Positions 28,618 to 38,866 of a stretch of 64,000 bases of DNA are shown one piece after another (the stretch's first letter is position 1; every line of letters begins with the position of its first letter). A program made the position numbers and the translations under genes. Below the pieces are notes generated by a model that saw nothing but the letters and a program-made list of their open reading frames with translations, was not told the DNA's origin and searched no databases. Source of the DNA: Rhodoligotrophos sp. CJ14 (GTDB lineage Bacteria; Pseudomonadota; Alphaproteobacteria; Rhizobiales; Im1); assembly GCF_038811545.1 (NCBI RefSeq), contig NZ_CP133319.1:3356001-3420000 (forward strand), given 5' to 3'.

Positions 28618-29844
28618 ATGAGCTCTGTTCGTCACAATAGTTCATCGGAATCCCGGGAGCCTGAGGGCGACAACGTTGTCGTGATCGAACGTCGCCAAAC
28701 GGCAGAAGCTCCTTCGTCGCAACGTGCCGAAGCCCCAATGCCTCAGAAGGGTGCTCCAGCCGCTGAGGAGGCGGCGAAACCGTCTAGCTCTGCGCCGAAG
28801 AGGCGCTCTCGCAGAAAGCTCCTGCTTGGCACATTGCTGCTCGTCGCGCTGTTGGCCGGCGGCTATTACGGCTACGACTGGTGGACCTATGGCCGCTTTA
28901 TCGTCTCCACCGATGATGCATATGTGCAGGCCGATCTCTCAGCCCTTGGTACGAAGGTCTCTGGCTATGTCGCCGCCGTCCTGGTGAAGGATGGCGACCA
29001 GGTTCACGCCGGCCAGACACTCGTCCAGATCGACGATACTGACTATAGGCTGGCGCTGCAGTCGGCCAAGGAAAAACGCGCGACTCAGGGAGCGACCATC
29101 TCCCGGATCACCCAACAGATTGCCGCTCAGTCCGCCCAGATCGAGAGCGCGAAGGCGAATCTCGCCTCTGCCAGGGCAGAGGCGACTCGCGCCGAAGCGG
29201 ACTTCAAGCGGGCAAGCACTCTGACCCGCCAGAACTTCGCGAGCAAAGCAAGCCTCGATCAGGCCACTGCCGACCGGGACCGGGCAGAGGCAGCAGTGCA
29301 AAGCGCTGAAGCCGCCTTGGCGGCCGCCCAGGCAAACCTGGACGTGATCAAGGCGCAAAAGCTGGAAGCCGAACAGACGGCGCGGGAGCTCGATACAGCC
29401 ATTGCCAAGGCGGAGAGCGATCTCGAAGCCACCACTATTCGCGCACCCGTTGATGGCGTGATCGGCAATCGTGCGGTGGAAGTGGGCCAGTATATCTCGC
29501 CTGGATCCCGCCTCATGGCCCTGGTCCCCCTGCAGAGCGCCTATATCGAGGCCAATTTCAAGGAGACCCAGCTTGAGCGGCTGCATCCGGGCCAGCGTGT
29601 CGAGATCGAGCTGGACGCGCTGAGCGATAGGACGTTTGAGGGCCGCATCGTCAGCCTCTCGCCGGCATCGGGTGCAATGTTCAGCCTGCTGCCACCTGAG
29701 AACGCGACCGGCAACTTCACTAAGATCGTGCAGCGGCTGCCCGTTCGAATCGAGGTGCCGACGTCAGCCGCTTCCGAAGGTGTCCTGCGGCCGGGACTGT
29801 CGGTCATCGTCTCGGTCGACACACGTGACGAGGCTCAGCACTAG
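28618..29844 (+). CDS. emrA: HlyD/EmrA-family membrane fusion protein
   Basis: 408 aa periplasmic adaptor linking an inner-membrane MFS pump to an outer-membrane channel. A 60-residue polar N-terminus precedes one transmembrane helix (LLLGTLLLVALLAGGYYGY). The lipoyl/barrel-sandwich halves are VSGYVAAVLVKDGDQVHAGQ and the later TTIRAPVDGVIGNRAVEVG; between them is a long Ala/Glu/Gln coiled coil (about 135-265). GGAGG lies six bases before the ATG. emrB starts 29 bp downstream. The stop codon overlaps the first bases of a partial repeat element. Confidence 0.95.
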   Translation: MSSVRHNSSSESREPEGDNVVVIERRQTAEAPSSQRAEAPMPQKGAPAAEEAAKPSSSAPKRRSRRKLLLGTLLLVALLAGGYYGYDWWTYGRFIVSTDDAYVQADLSALGTKVSGYVAAVLVKDGDQVHAGQTLVQIDDTDYRLALQSAKEKRATQGATISRITQQIAAQSAQIESAKANLASARAEATRAEADFKRASTLTRQNFASKASLDQATADRDRAEAAVQSAEAALAAAQANLDVIKAQKLEAEQTARELDTAIAKAESDLEATTIRAPVDGVIGNRAVEVGQYISPGSRLMALVPLQSAYIEANFKETQLERLHPGQRVEIELDALSDRTFEGRIVSLSPASGAMFSLLPPENATGNFTKIVQRLPVRIEVPTSAASEGVLRPGLSVIVSVDTRDEAQH

Positions 29845-29854
29845 AGCATTTTCG
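29842..29854 (+). repeat. fragment of the palindromic repeat
   Basis: TAGAGCATTTTCG is identical to the first 13 bases of the 64-bp unit at 63.5 kb. It begins with the emrA stop codon and may be a truncated copy, or coincidence. Confidence 0.45.
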
Positions 29855-29873
29855 GCCATCCAAGGAGGCCGCC

Positions 29874-31460
29874 ATGGCCACCACAACCGTTGCCGGAGCT
29901 GGAGGGATCTCCAGGCCTGAGGACCATGTCGATACCCGCCGCCTGATCGCCTTTCTGGGCATGGTCTTCGGCATGTTCATGGCGATCCTGGACATTCAGA
30001 TCGTCTCCGCCTCGCTCAGCGAGATCCAGGCTGGCCTTAGCGCGAGCCCTGAGGAGGTGTCCTGGGTTCAGACCGCCTACCTCATCGCCGAAGTGATCAT
30101 GATCCCGTTGTCAGGGTTCCTGTCGCGCGTGTTCTCGACGCGCTGGCTGTTCACCATCTCCGCCTTGGGGTTCACCATCGCCAGCTTCCTCTGTGGGCTT
30201 GCCACCTCCATCGAGGAGATGATCATTTTCCGGGCGATCCAGGGCTTCATTGGCGGTGGCATGATCCCCACGGTCTTCGCCACCTCCTATGCCATCTTCC
30301 CCCGGTCGAAGCAGCCGGTCGTGGCGCCGATGATCGGCCTGGTGGCGACGCTCGCCCCCACCATCGGCCCGACAATCGGCGGTTATCTCACCAATGTCTT
30401 CTCATGGCATTGGCTGTTCTTCGTCAATGTGGTGCCGGGCCTGATCGTCTCGGCCATGGCCTTCTTCCTGATCGATTTCGACAAGCCCAATCTGCCGCTG
30501 TTCAAGCAGTTTGACTGGTGGGGCCTCATCTTCATGGGCGTCTTCCTCGGATGCCTCGAATATGTCCTCGAGGAAGGGCCGCTGAATGACTGGTTCGATG
30601 ATGAAGCGGTGTTCATCTGCGCGGTGCTTTGCGTCGCAGGCGGTATCTGCTTCTTCGCTCGCGCCCTGATGGCGCGAACGCCGATCGTGGAATTGCGGGC
30701 CTTTCTGGACGGCAATTTCGCCTGGGGCTGCATTTTCTCATTCGTGATGGGCATTGGCCTCTATGGCCTCACCTATCTCTACCCGCTCTACCTGAGCCGG
30801 GTGCGCGGCTATGATGCGCTCATGATCGGCGAGACCATGTTCGTGTCGGGAATGTGCATGTTCCTGACCGCGCCGGTCGCTGGCCGCCTGATGCGCCTGC
30901 TTGATCCGCGCGTGATGCTGTTTGCCGGCTTCGTGGGCTTTGGCGCCGGAACCTGGATCCTGTCCGGCATCACCCATGATTGGGACTTCTACGAGCTGCT
31001 CTGGCCGCAGGTCCTGCGCGGCATTTCGCTCATGATCTGCATGATCCCCATCAACAATATCGCACTGGGCACCCTGCCGCCCGACCGGCTGAAGAACGCA
31101 TCGGGTCTTTATAATCTCACACGCAATCTGGGCGGGGCGGTCGGACTGGCGCTCATCAATACCGTCCTGAACGACCGCATGGACCTGCATTTGCAGAGAT
31201 TGGGTGAGAAGGTGTCCTGGGGGCGTGACGTCGCGGTCGAGACCTTGCAGAGCATGACCGCGGGCTTCGCCCAATATGGCAGCAACGCTCAGCTGATGGC
31301 CACCAAGAACATGGTCGGGCTGCTGCGCCGCGAAGCCCTGGTGATGAGCTTCGCGGATGTTTTTCTCGCGCTGACCTGTCTGTTCGTGCTTCTGGCTTTC
31401 GCCGCCTTCATCATGCACAAGCCAAAAATGGCCGGTGGCGGCTCGGCTGACGCTCATTGA
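29874..31460 (+). CDS. emrB: DHA2-family drug:H+ antiporter (EmrB/QacA)
   Basis: 528 aa with about 14 membrane helices. Motif A-like GFLSRVFSTRWLF, the DHA2 signature region VSWVQTAYLIAEVIMIPLSG and motif C-like GPTIGGYLTNVFSWHWLFFVN (split across helix 5) are present. It exports hydrophobic toxins together with EmrA and an outer-membrane channel, which is not encoded nearby. AAGGAGG lies six bases upstream of the ATG at 29874. Converges on the OYE gene with a 19-bp gap. Confidence 0.96.
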   Translation: MATTTVAGAGGISRPEDHVDTRRLIAFLGMVFGMFMAILDIQIVSASLSEIQAGLSASPEEVSWVQTAYLIAEVIMIPLSGFLSRVFSTRWLFTISALGFTIASFLCGLATSIEEMIIFRAIQGFIGGGMIPTVFATSYAIFPRSKQPVVAPMIGLVATLAPTIGPTIGGYLTNVFSWHWLFFVNVVPGLIVSAMAFFLIDFDKPNLPLFKQFDWWGLIFMGVFLGCLEYVLEEGPLNDWFDDEAVFICAVLCVAGGICFFARALMARTPIVELRAFLDGNFAWGCIFSFVMGIGLYGLTYLYPLYLSRVRGYDALMIGETMFVSGMCMFLTAPVAGRLMRLLDPRVMLFAGFVGFGAGTWILSGITHDWDFYELLWPQVLRGISLMICMIPINNIALGTLPPDRLKNASGLYNLTRNLGGAVGLALINTVLNDRMDLHLQRLGEKVSWGRDVAVETLQSMTAGFAQYGSNAQLMATKNMVGLLRREALVMSFADVFLALTCLFVLLAFAAFIMHKPKMAGGGSADAH

Positions 31461-31479
31461 GCATCGCCGCCGCACGCTC

Positions 31480-32577
31480 TCACTCAGGCCATTTCGGCCA
31501 GCTCTTGGCACTAGCCCGCGCATATTGATTTGGCCAGGCCAGCGATGCGCGAAGCGCCTCCGCTGCTCGCCATGGCCAGCGTGGATCGGCAAGCACCGCC
31601 CTGGCCAGCGCCACCCAATCCGCCTTGCCCGAGGTGATGATCTCCTCTGCCTGATGAGGCGACGTGATCAGGCCGACCGCGCGCACCGGAACCTTGACGC
31701 CGCGCTTGACCTCTTCCGCGAACGGCACCTGATAATGCGGAACCAGCGGGATTTCCTGGCGCGGGTCGAGCCCGCCGCTGGTCACGTCCAGGAAGTCCGC
31801 CCCGCGCTCTTCGAGCTCGCGGGCATAGGCGGCGGCCTCAACCGGCATTGCGCCGCCCTTCACCCAATCCGAGCCGCTGATGCGGACCCCAACCGCCATG
31901 CGGGCGGGAGCGGCCTTCCGAACCGCTTGGAAAACGCGGAGAGGAAAGCGCATGCGGTTCTCGAGCGAGCCGCCATAGGCATCCTCTCGCCTGTTGCTCA
32001 GAGGTGAGAAGAACTGGTGCAGCAGATAGCCATGCGCCGAATGGACCTCGATCGCATCGAAGCCGAGCCGCGCGGCCCTGTGAGTGGCATCGACGAAAGC
32101 CTGTTCCACCCGGTCGAGATCAGCGTCCGTCATTGCCACCGGTGTGTGCCATTGCGGCCCGAACGGCAGGGCGGAGGCTGAATAGGTGGTCCAGGCGCCT
32201 TCATTGGCGGCGAGGGGCTGTGAGCCTTCCCATGGCACCTTGGTTGAGGCCTTGCGCCCGGCATGCGCGAGCTGGATCGCTAGTTTCGCCTCTGGCGCCA
32301 CCTTGCGCACGCGCCCGATCACATCGCCCAATGCCGCTTCATTGTCGTCCGAATAGAGGCCCAGGCACTGCAGCGTGATCCGCCCGGCCGCCTCGACACC
32401 AGTCGCCTCGACGGTGATGAGACCAGCGCCGGATAGGGCAAGCGAACCGAGGTGAACCGTGTGCCAGTCCGTGGCATTTCCATCGACAGCACTGTATTGG
32501 CACATCGGTGCCACGGCGATGCGGTTCTTGAGCTGGAGCGAGCCGATATTGAGCGGCGAGAAGAGGCTGTTTGACAT
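31480..32577 (-). CDS. NADH:flavin oxidoreductase, old yellow enzyme (YqjM/NamA-like)
   Basis: 365 aa FMN-dependent TIM-barrel ene-reductase. It begins SLFSPLNIGSLQLKNRIAVAPMCQYSA in the family manner (the short YqjM-type loop includes the Cys that tunes the flavin). QLAHAGRK, the HSAHGYLLHQFFSPLSN active-site loop, and NRREDAYGGSLENR follow. It reduces activated C=C bonds; the physiological substrate is unknown. AGGTG precedes the ATG at 32577. Divergent from the Rieske oxygenase across a 263-bp gap. Confidence 0.93.
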   Translation of the reverse strand: MSNSLFSPLNIGSLQLKNRIAVAPMCQYSAVDGNATDWHTVHLGSLALSGAGLITVEATGVEAAGRITLQCLGLYSDDNEAALGDVIGRVRKVAPEAKLAIQLAHAGRKASTKVPWEGSQPLAANEGAWTTYSASALPFGPQWHTPVAMTDADLDRVEQAFVDATHRAARLGFDAIEVHSAHGYLLHQFFSPLSNRREDAYGGSLENRMRFPLRVFQAVRKAAPARMAVGVRISGSDWVKGGAMPVEAAAYARELEERGADFLDVTSGGLDPRQEIPLVPHYQVPFAEEVKRGVKVPVRAVGLITSPHQAEEIITSGKADWVALARAVLADPRWPWRAAEALRASLAWPNQYARASAKSWPKWPE

Positions 32578-32840
32578 GTCACCTGGCTTATAAGGATGCG
32601 TTGAGCTGAATCGGCGGAAGGGGCTGCCCTTCGGCGCTCCGCCGGGCATGAATGTAGTGTGAAAATCGAAACTGTCACGTCGGTAACGCCATATCCGGGG
32701 TGAATTGACCGCGGGTAATCTTATGTCGCTATTGATCTGAAACTAGTCGGTTCTGCCCTAAGCGGTGATCGGCGACTGGTTAGATTAATTCAACAGTTCC
32801 GGGATCGGCTGCACTGAACCGGAGTGGTTTGGAGAGACCC

Positions 32841-34070
32841 ATGACTGCGCTCCCCCTGACCGAGCCTGCCCAACCTACTGATGCAATCGACGCACTGATC
32901 GCCGCCCACCGACCAGGCTATGGATTGGCGCGCGCCTTCTATATGGACCCCGTCATTTTCGAACGAGACATGGAACGCCTGATCCGGCGGCATTGGCATT
33001 GTCTCGGGCACGAAACCATCATCCCCAATCCGGGTGATTTCGAGCTGTTCACCATCGAGAACGAGTCGATCATCCTGACCCGCGGCATGGATGGGCAGGT
33101 GCACGCGCTCCTCAATGTCTGCCGGCATCGGGGCGCGGAGGTTTGCACCAAGGCCAAAGGCAATGCCAAGGTTTTCGTGTGCCCCTATCACGCCTGGACC
33201 TATGCCAATGACGGCAGCCTGCGCGCGGCCCGGCTGATGCCCAAGGATTTCGACAGGCAAGCGCATGGGCTGAAGAAGCTGAATGTGAGGATTGCCGAAG
33301 GCCTGATCTTCATCTCCTTCGCGCCACAGCCGTTGGACTTCGACCCCGTGGCGCAGGCGCTACGCACCAGCTGCGGCCAGTATGGCTGGGCGAATGCGAA
33401 GGTCGCCCACCGCGAGACTTACGACATCGAGGCCAATTGGAAGCTGGCGGTCGAAAACTATGTCGAGTGCTACCATTGCGGGCCAGCGCACCCGGAATAT
33501 TCCCAGACCCATGCACTGGAGCAGCCGACGGAGATGATTGAGCAGCTCAATGCCGACATGGAGAAACGCACCTGCGCTCTGGGCATCGACATCATCAGCA
33601 GCAATCAGTGGCAAACCTCGGAAAATGGCCGGGAGGCGATCCATACCTTCCGCTATGCACTTTACGAGGGTGTCTCAACGGGTAGTGAGGATGGCTCACC
33701 ACTCGCCCCGCTCATGGGCCGTTTCACGGAATATGATGGAGGCGTCACCTCCATCCACCTGGGCGGCACCAGTTTTCTCGTCTGCTACCCCGACCATGGC
33801 ATGATCTACCGGTTCATTCCGAAATCGGTTGACCGCTGCGGGATGGAGCTGGTGTGGCTGGTCAATAAAGATGCCGTCGAAGGCGTGGATTATGATCTTG
33901 CAAAGCTCACATGGCTTTGGAAGGTGACCACCGAGGAAGACAAGAAGATCATCGAGCACACCGCCCGCGGGGTAAAATCCCACTACTTCGAGCCTGGGCC
34001 GATCGCGCCCATGGAATATAACGAGCTGCGCTACATCGACTGGTATCTGCGGGAACTCAGCCGGCCGTGA
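32841..34070 (+). CDS. Rieske aromatic-ring-hydroxylating/demethylating oxygenase, alpha subunit
   Basis: 409 aa. The Rieske [2Fe-2S] ligands are Cys94, His96, Cys114 and His117 (C-x-H-x17-C-x2-H). The mononuclear iron site is ENYVECYHCGPAH with His212 and His217, and Glu209 in the bridging position. The GHETIIPNPGDFELF N-terminus and overall length match the GbcA-like group that N-demethylates betaines, so a quaternary amine substrate is plausible but unproven. No reductase partner (GbcB-like) is adjacent. GGAGA lies six bases before the ATG at 32841; the in-frame TTG at 32829 is rejected. Confidence 0.9.
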   Translation: MTALPLTEPAQPTDAIDALIAAHRPGYGLARAFYMDPVIFERDMERLIRRHWHCLGHETIIPNPGDFELFTIENESIILTRGMDGQVHALLNVCRHRGAEVCTKAKGNAKVFVCPYHAWTYANDGSLRAARLMPKDFDRQAHGLKKLNVRIAEGLIFISFAPQPLDFDPVAQALRTSCGQYGWANAKVAHRETYDIEANWKLAVENYVECYHCGPAHPEYSQTHALEQPTEMIEQLNADMEKRTCALGIDIISSNQWQTSENGREAIHTFRYALYEGVSTGSEDGSPLAPLMGRFTEYDGGVTSIHLGGTSFLVCYPDHGMIYRFIPKSVDRCGMELVWLVNKDAVEGVDYDLAKLTWLWKVTTEEDKKIIEHTARGVKSHYFEPGPIAPMEYNELRYIDWYLRELSRP

Positions 34071-34122
34071 CCGGCTGAGGGAATATGGCGGGAACTCAAG
34101 CCGGCAGCCGGTCAGGCCCTGC

Positions 34123-35952
34123 TCAAACGCTCAGCTCAGATGCCTTGCTGCGTTCGGCGCGCTTGCGCTCATGCGGATCGAGAAGCGCCTTGCGAATGCG
34201 GATGGATTGAGGCGTAACCTCCACCAGCTCATCATCCGTGATGAAGGCCAGAGCCTTTTCGAGCGTCATGTTCACCGGCGGAGTGAGATTGACGTTCTCG
34301 TCCTTGCCTGAGGCGCGCACATTGGTGAGCTTCTTGCCCTTCAGCACATTGACCTCGAGGTCATTGCCCCGGGTGTGCTCGCCCACGATCATGCCGGAAT
34401 AGACGCGCGTGCCCGGATGGATGAACATCGGTCCGCGATCTTCGAGATTCCATAGAGCATAGGCGACCGCCTCGCCATCGCCGTTCGAGATCAACACGCC
34501 GGTGCGCCGCGCGGGGATGTCGCCGGCATAGGGGGCATAGGCATGGAACACCCGGTTCATGATGCCCGTTCCGCGCGTATCCGATAGAAGTTCGCTGTGA
34601 TATCCGATCAGCCCGCGTGTCGGTGCCTTGAAGATCAGGCGCTGACGACCACCGCCCGAGGGGCGCATATCGGCCAGTTCCGCTCGCCGCTCCGACAGCT
34701 TCTGAACCACCGCGCCGGAATATTCCTCGTCCACGTCGATGGTGACCTCTTCGACCGGCTCGAGCAACTCGCCAGTCGCCTCGTCCCGTTTCATGACCAC
34801 ACGCGGCCGGCCTACGGTCAGCTCGAAGCCCTCCCGCCGCATGGTCTCGATGAGCACCGCCAGCTGCAATTCTCCGCGGCCTGCCACTTCGAATGTATCC
34901 GCATCGCTGCTCGGGGTAACGCGCAGCGCCACATTGCCTTCCGCTTCGCGGATCAGCCGCTCGCGAATGACCCGGCTCTGTACCTTGTCACCCTCCTGGC
35001 CTGCCAGCGGACCGTCATTGATGCGGAAGGTCATCGACAGGGTCGGTGGATCGATCGGCTGCGCGCTGATCGGGGCGGTTACCTCCGGTGAGACGATGGT
35101 GTCAGCGACGGTGGCCGTCTTCAAGCCAGCCAGCGCGACGATGTCGCCAGCATCGGCCTGCTCGATCGGCACGCGCTCGAGCCCACGAAAGGCCAGCACC
35201 TTCGACGCGCGGCCTTCCTCGATCACTCGGCCGTCTCGCGCCAGCGCCTTGATGTTCATATTCGGCTTGATTGATCCCGAGGCGATCCGGCCCGTGAGCA
35301 CCCGGCCGAGATAGGGATCGGACTCGATGGTGGTCGCCAGCAATCGGAACGGGCCATCCTCGACCTTCGGTGCCGGCACGTGCTTCAGCACGAGATCGAA
35401 CAGCGGTGCCATGTCCTCCTGTGGACCGGAAGGATCACCGGCCATCCAACCTTGTTTGGAGGATCCGTAGAGAACGGGGAAATCAAGCTGCTCGTCATTG
35501 GCATCGAGCGCCACGAACAGATCGAAGATCTCGTTCAGCACTTCCGTGTGGCGCTCGTCCGGCCGGTCGATCTTGTTGATCACCACGATGGGACGTAGCC
35601 CGATCTTGAGCGCCTTGCCCACCACGAACTTGGTCTGCGGCATGGGCCCTTCTGCGGCATCGACCAGCAGCACGGCGCCATCCACCATGTGCAGGATGCG
35701 CTCGACCTCGCCACCGAAATCGGCGTGACCTGGCGTATCCACGATATTGATGCGCGCATCGCCCCACGGCACCGAGGTGACCTTGGCCAGGATGGTGATA
35801 CCGCGCTCTCGCTCCAGATCGTTCGAATCCATGGCGCGCTCGGCCACCCGCTGGTTCGATCGAAAAGCGCCGGACTGGGCCAGAAGCCGGTCCACCAGCG
35901 TTGTCTTGCCATGATCGACATGGGCGATGATGGCGATGTTGCGGAGTTCCAT
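34123..35952 (-). CDS. typA: ribosome-associated translational GTPase TypA/BipA
   Basis: 609 aa, standard for BipA, which aids 50S assembly and stress adaptation. G1 is [15 protein letters not shown], the switch I region carries [12 protein letters not shown]3 is [14 protein letters not shown], and G4 is NKIDRP. EF-G-like domains III and V and the BipA-specific C-terminus ([20 protein letters not shown]) follow. The ATG at 35952 ([15 protein letters not shown]) is the family start; the longer frame to 36066 adds nothing conserved. Divergent from mtaB. Confidence 0.97.
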   Translation of the reverse strand: MELRNIAIIAHVDHGKTTLVDRLLAQSGAFRSNQRVAERAMDSNDLERERGITILAKVTSVPWGDARINIVDTPGHADFGGEVERILHMVDGAVLLVDAAEGPMPQTKFVVGKALKIGLRPIVVINKIDRPDERHTEVLNEIFDLFVALDANDEQLDFPVLYGSSKQGWMAGDPSGPQEDMAPLFDLVLKHVPAPKVEDGPFRLLATTIESDPYLGRVLTGRIASGSIKPNMNIKALARDGRVIEEGRASKVLAFRGLERVPIEQADAGDIVALAGLKTATVADTIVSPEVTAPISAQPIDPPTLSMTFRINDGPLAGQEGDKVQSRVIRERLIREAEGNVALRVTPSSDADTFEVAGRGELQLAVLIETMRREGFELTVGRPRVVMKRDEATGELLEPVEEVTIDVDEEYSGAVVQKLSERRAELADMRPSGGGRQRLIFKAPTRGLIGYHSELLSDTRGTGIMNRVFHAYAPYAGDIPARRTGVLISNGDGEAVAYALWNLEDRGPMFIHPGTRVYSGMIVGEHTRGNDLEVNVLKGKKLTNVRASGKDENVNLTPPVNMTLEKALAFITDDELVEVTPQSIRIRKALLDPHERKRAERSKASELSV

Positions 35953-36200
35953 TGAGCGCTGCCTGAATGAAATTGCCGCGGGCAGTCTCCGGCCCGCGGC
36001 ACCAATAATGCGCTGCATATATAATGAAGCGGCAGTTATGCGCAACCTGGCGGCAACACGGGCCATCGCTTATGCGATATGTAGGCCCTCATTGATGACC
36101 GGCAAATGCCGTCCATCATAGCAGCTGCTTCTGACGCCGATTGCCGCGATTGCCACTCGGGGTTTGCGTCTTGGCCCAGGACACCGTATCTGCATGCATT

Positions 36201-37472
36201 ATGGCTGCACAGATCGACATCATCACTTTCGGGTGCCGGCTCAATACTTACGAGTCCGAGGTCATGCGCGCGCATGCGCAAGCGGCTGACCTCGACAATA
36301 CGGTCATCATCAATACCTGCGCGGTGACGGCTGAAGCGCAGCGTCAGGCACGCCAAGCCATCCGCCGTGCCAGGCGCGAGCGGCCTGACGCCCGGATTGT
36401 CGTCACTGGTTGTGCCGCGCAGATTGATCCGGCCAGCTTTGCCGCCATGGATGAGGTCGATCTCGTTCTCGGTAATGAGGACAAGCTGCAGGCGTCGAGT
36501 TGGCGCCGGACGGGGCCCGATTTCGGATTAAACGGCCATGAGAAGGTGGTGGTGAACGACATCATGTCGGTGCGGGAAACCGCTCTGCACATGGTCGACG
36601 GCTTTGCCGAGCGCACCCGCGCATTCGTGCAGATCCAGAATGGCTGTGACCACCGCTGCACCTTTTGCATCATTCCGTTCGGGCGGGGCAACTCTCGCTC
36701 GGTGCCCGCAGGCGAAGTGGTGACGCAAACGCGCCGGCTCGTCGAGGCTGGCTATTGTGAGGTGGTGCTCACCGGTGTCGATATCACCTCCTATGGGGCT
36801 GATCTGCCGGGCAAGCCGCGTTTGGGCAGCCTTGTTCGCCGGATTCTCAAGTTTGTGCCGGAGCTTGAACGGCTGCGGCTGTCCTCGATCGACTCGATCG
36901 AGGCCGACGATGCGCTCATGCAAGCGATCGCGGAGGAAGAGCGGCTGATGCCGCATTTTCATCTCTCGCTGCAATCGGGCGATGATCTCATTCTGAAGCG
37001 CATGAAGCGGCGGCATCTGCGGGGCCACTCCATTGCGTTCTGCGAAGATGTGCGCAGGCTGAGGCCCGATGCTGTGTTCGGCGCGGATATCATTGCCGGT
37101 TTCCCCACGGAAACCGAGGAGATGTTCGCCAATTCCTGCCGGCTTGTCGATGAGTGCGGTCTGACCTATCTCCATGTCTTTCCATATTCGCCCCGGCCCG
37201 GCACTCCCGCCGCGCGCATGCCTCAGGTTGCTGGCAGCGTGATCAAGGAGCGTGCTGGCCGCCTGCGGGCCATTGGCGAGCAAAGGCTGCAAGCCTTTCT
37301 TGCCGCCGAGATTGGCACCCGGCGTCGGGCATTGATGGAAACGGAGATGAAAGGCCGCACGCAGCATTTTGCGCCGGTGCGCCTTTCACAACAGGTAGCG
37401 CCGGGCACCCTCGTGAACCTTGAGATCACTGGCGCGACGTCGGACGAGCTTCTCGGACGAGTGGTGGCATGA
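36201..37472 (+). CDS. mtaB: tRNA (t6A37) methylthiotransferase, MtaB-like
   Basis: 423 aa radical-SAM protein. The auxiliary [4Fe-4S] cluster is bound by Cys12 (FGCRLN), Cys40 (NTCAVT) and Cys71 (TGCAAQ); the radical-SAM cluster by Cys149, Cys153 and Cys156 (CDHRCTFC). A C-terminal TRAM-like segment ends the protein. The FGCRLNTYESE N-terminus and the RSVPAGEVV region fit the MtaB/YqeV branch, which makes ms2t6A, rather than MiaB. The ATG at 36201 starts MAAQIDIITFGCRLN. Its stop overlaps the ftsY start (ATGA). Confidence 0.93.
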   Translation: MAAQIDIITFGCRLNTYESEVMRAHAQAADLDNTVIINTCAVTAEAQRQARQAIRRARRERPDARIVVTGCAAQIDPASFAAMDEVDLVLGNEDKLQASSWRRTGPDFGLNGHEKVVVNDIMSVRETALHMVDGFAERTRAFVQIQNGCDHRCTFCIIPFGRGNSRSVPAGEVVTQTRRLVEAGYCEVVLTGVDITSYGADLPGKPRLGSLVRRILKFVPELERLRLSSIDSIEADDALMQAIAEEERLMPHFHLSLQSGDDLILKRMKRRHLRGHSIAFCEDVRRLRPDAVFGADIIAGFPTETEEMFANSCRLVDECGLTYLHVFPYSPRPGTPAARMPQVAGSVIKERAGRLRAIGEQRLQAFLAAEIGTRRRALMETEMKGRTQHFAPVRLSQQVAPGTLVNLEITGATSDELLGRVVA

Positions 37473-38866
37473 CGGAACAGAAAAGCGGCGGTGGCTTGCT
37501 CAGGCGCTGGTTTGGATTGAAGCGCGATCGGGCTCCGGAGTCGGAGGTGCCGGAAAACGAGGCGACCGAGACCGAGGCGACCGAGACCGAGGCGCGCGAG
37601 GTCGAGCCCGCTCAAGCTGAGAGTGCCGAGCCCGAGCTGTCTGAGCTCCAAGCGCTGGAGCCGGAGGAGTCCCCGGCTGAAGCGCCTGAGCTGGACCATG
37701 CCCTGACCGCCGATCACTCGGAACTATCGCTTGAGACGACCCCAAGTCAGGTTCAAGACGCCTATCCCCCTGCCACGGAAGCCGAAACGCCACTCCTGAG
37801 CCCCGTCGAGCCTGAGCTTGAGCGTCCGGTGGACGATCACTTGAGCCCGGTCGCAACCAGTACGGAGATGACGGGCCTCAGCGCGGAGGAAGAGCGCGGT
37901 GAGCCCACCCTGCTCACCGCTGAGGCGGCCGCTTCGGAGGCTGCGCCGAAGCGCAATTGGTTCCAGCGATTGACCGAGGGCTTGCGCAAATCCTCCCAAT
38001 CGCTCAGCACCGGCATCACCGACATCTTCACCAAGCGCAAGCTCGATGACGACACGCTTCAGGAGCTTGAGGATATCCTGATCCAGGCCGATCTTGGCGT
38101 TGATGCGGCTGCCCGCATTACCGAGCGGGTGGCAGCAGGACGCTATAACAAGCAGATCGACCCTGCCGAGGTGAAGCGCATCCTGGCCGCCGAAGTGGCC
38201 GAGGTCCTCAGTCCTGTCGCCCAGCCACTCACCATCGACGCCAGCAAGAAGCCGTTCGTCATCATGATGGTTGGGGTGAACGGAACCGGCAAGACAACCA
38301 CCATCGGCAAGCTCGCGGCTCAGTTTCGGAACGAGGGCCGGCGCGTGGTGCTGGCGGCCGGTGACACGTTTCGGGCGGCGGCCGTTGAGCAGATCAAGGT
38401 CTGGGGCGATCGGGTGGGCGCCTCCGTGATCTCCAAAGACATTGGCGCTGACGCCGCCGGCCTAGCCTACGAGGCCTTGCAAAAGGCCCGAGCCGAGAAG
38501 GCCGACATCCTGATGATCGACACGGCCGGTCGTCTTCAGAACAAATCCGATCTCATGGCTGAACTGCAAAAGATCACGAGGGTGCTTCGCAAGCAGGATG
38601 AGAGTGCGCCCCATGCCGTCCTGCTGGTGTTGGATGCCACCACCGGTCAGAATGCGGTGAGCCAGGTGGAGATTTTCCAGAAGGTCGCTGGAGTGACGGG
38701 CCTGATCATGACTAAGCTCGACGGAACGGCCCGCGGCGGCATTCTGGTGGCTGTAGCCCAGAAATTCCGTTTGCCTGTCCATGCCATAGGGGTGGGCGAG
38801 GGCGTCGCCGATCTGCAGCCCTTTGCTGCCGATGAGTTCGCCCGTTCCATTGCGGGACTCGAATGA
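37469..38866 (+). CDS. ftsY: signal recognition particle receptor FtsY
   Basis: 465 aa. Residues 1 to about 165 form an acidic A domain with tandem ATETE/ATETEA repeats and many Glu/Pro residues; this part is poorly conserved among FtsY proteins. The NG domain follows with GVNGTGKTTTIGKLA (G1), DTFRAAA, DTAGRLQ (G3), TKLDGTARGG (G4) and the closing AVGVGE-type IGVGEGVADLQPF. It targets ribosomes to SecYEG with SRP. The start overlaps mtaB and its stop overlaps yciB, both as ATGA, so the three are probably one operon. Confidence 0.97.
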   Translation: MTEQKSGGGLLRRWFGLKRDRAPESEVPENEATETEATETEAREVEPAQAESAEPELSELQALEPEESPAEAPELDHALTADHSELSLETTPSQVQDAYPPATEAETPLLSPVEPELERPVDDHLSPVATSTEMTGLSAEEERGEPTLLTAEAAASEAAPKRNWFQRLTEGLRKSSQSLSTGITDIFTKRKLDDDTLQELEDILIQADLGVDAAARITERVAAGRYNKQIDPAEVKRILAAEVAEVLSPVAQPLTIDASKKPFVIMMVGVNGTGKTTTIGKLAAQFRNEGRRVVLAAGDTFRAAAVEQIKVWGDRVGASVISKDIGADAAGLAYEALQKARAEKADILMIDTAGRLQNKSDLMAELQKITRVLRKQDESAPHAVLLVLDATTGQNAVSQVEIFQKVAGVTGLIMTKLDGTARGGILVAVAQKFRLPVHAIGVGEGVADLQPFAADEFARSIAGLE

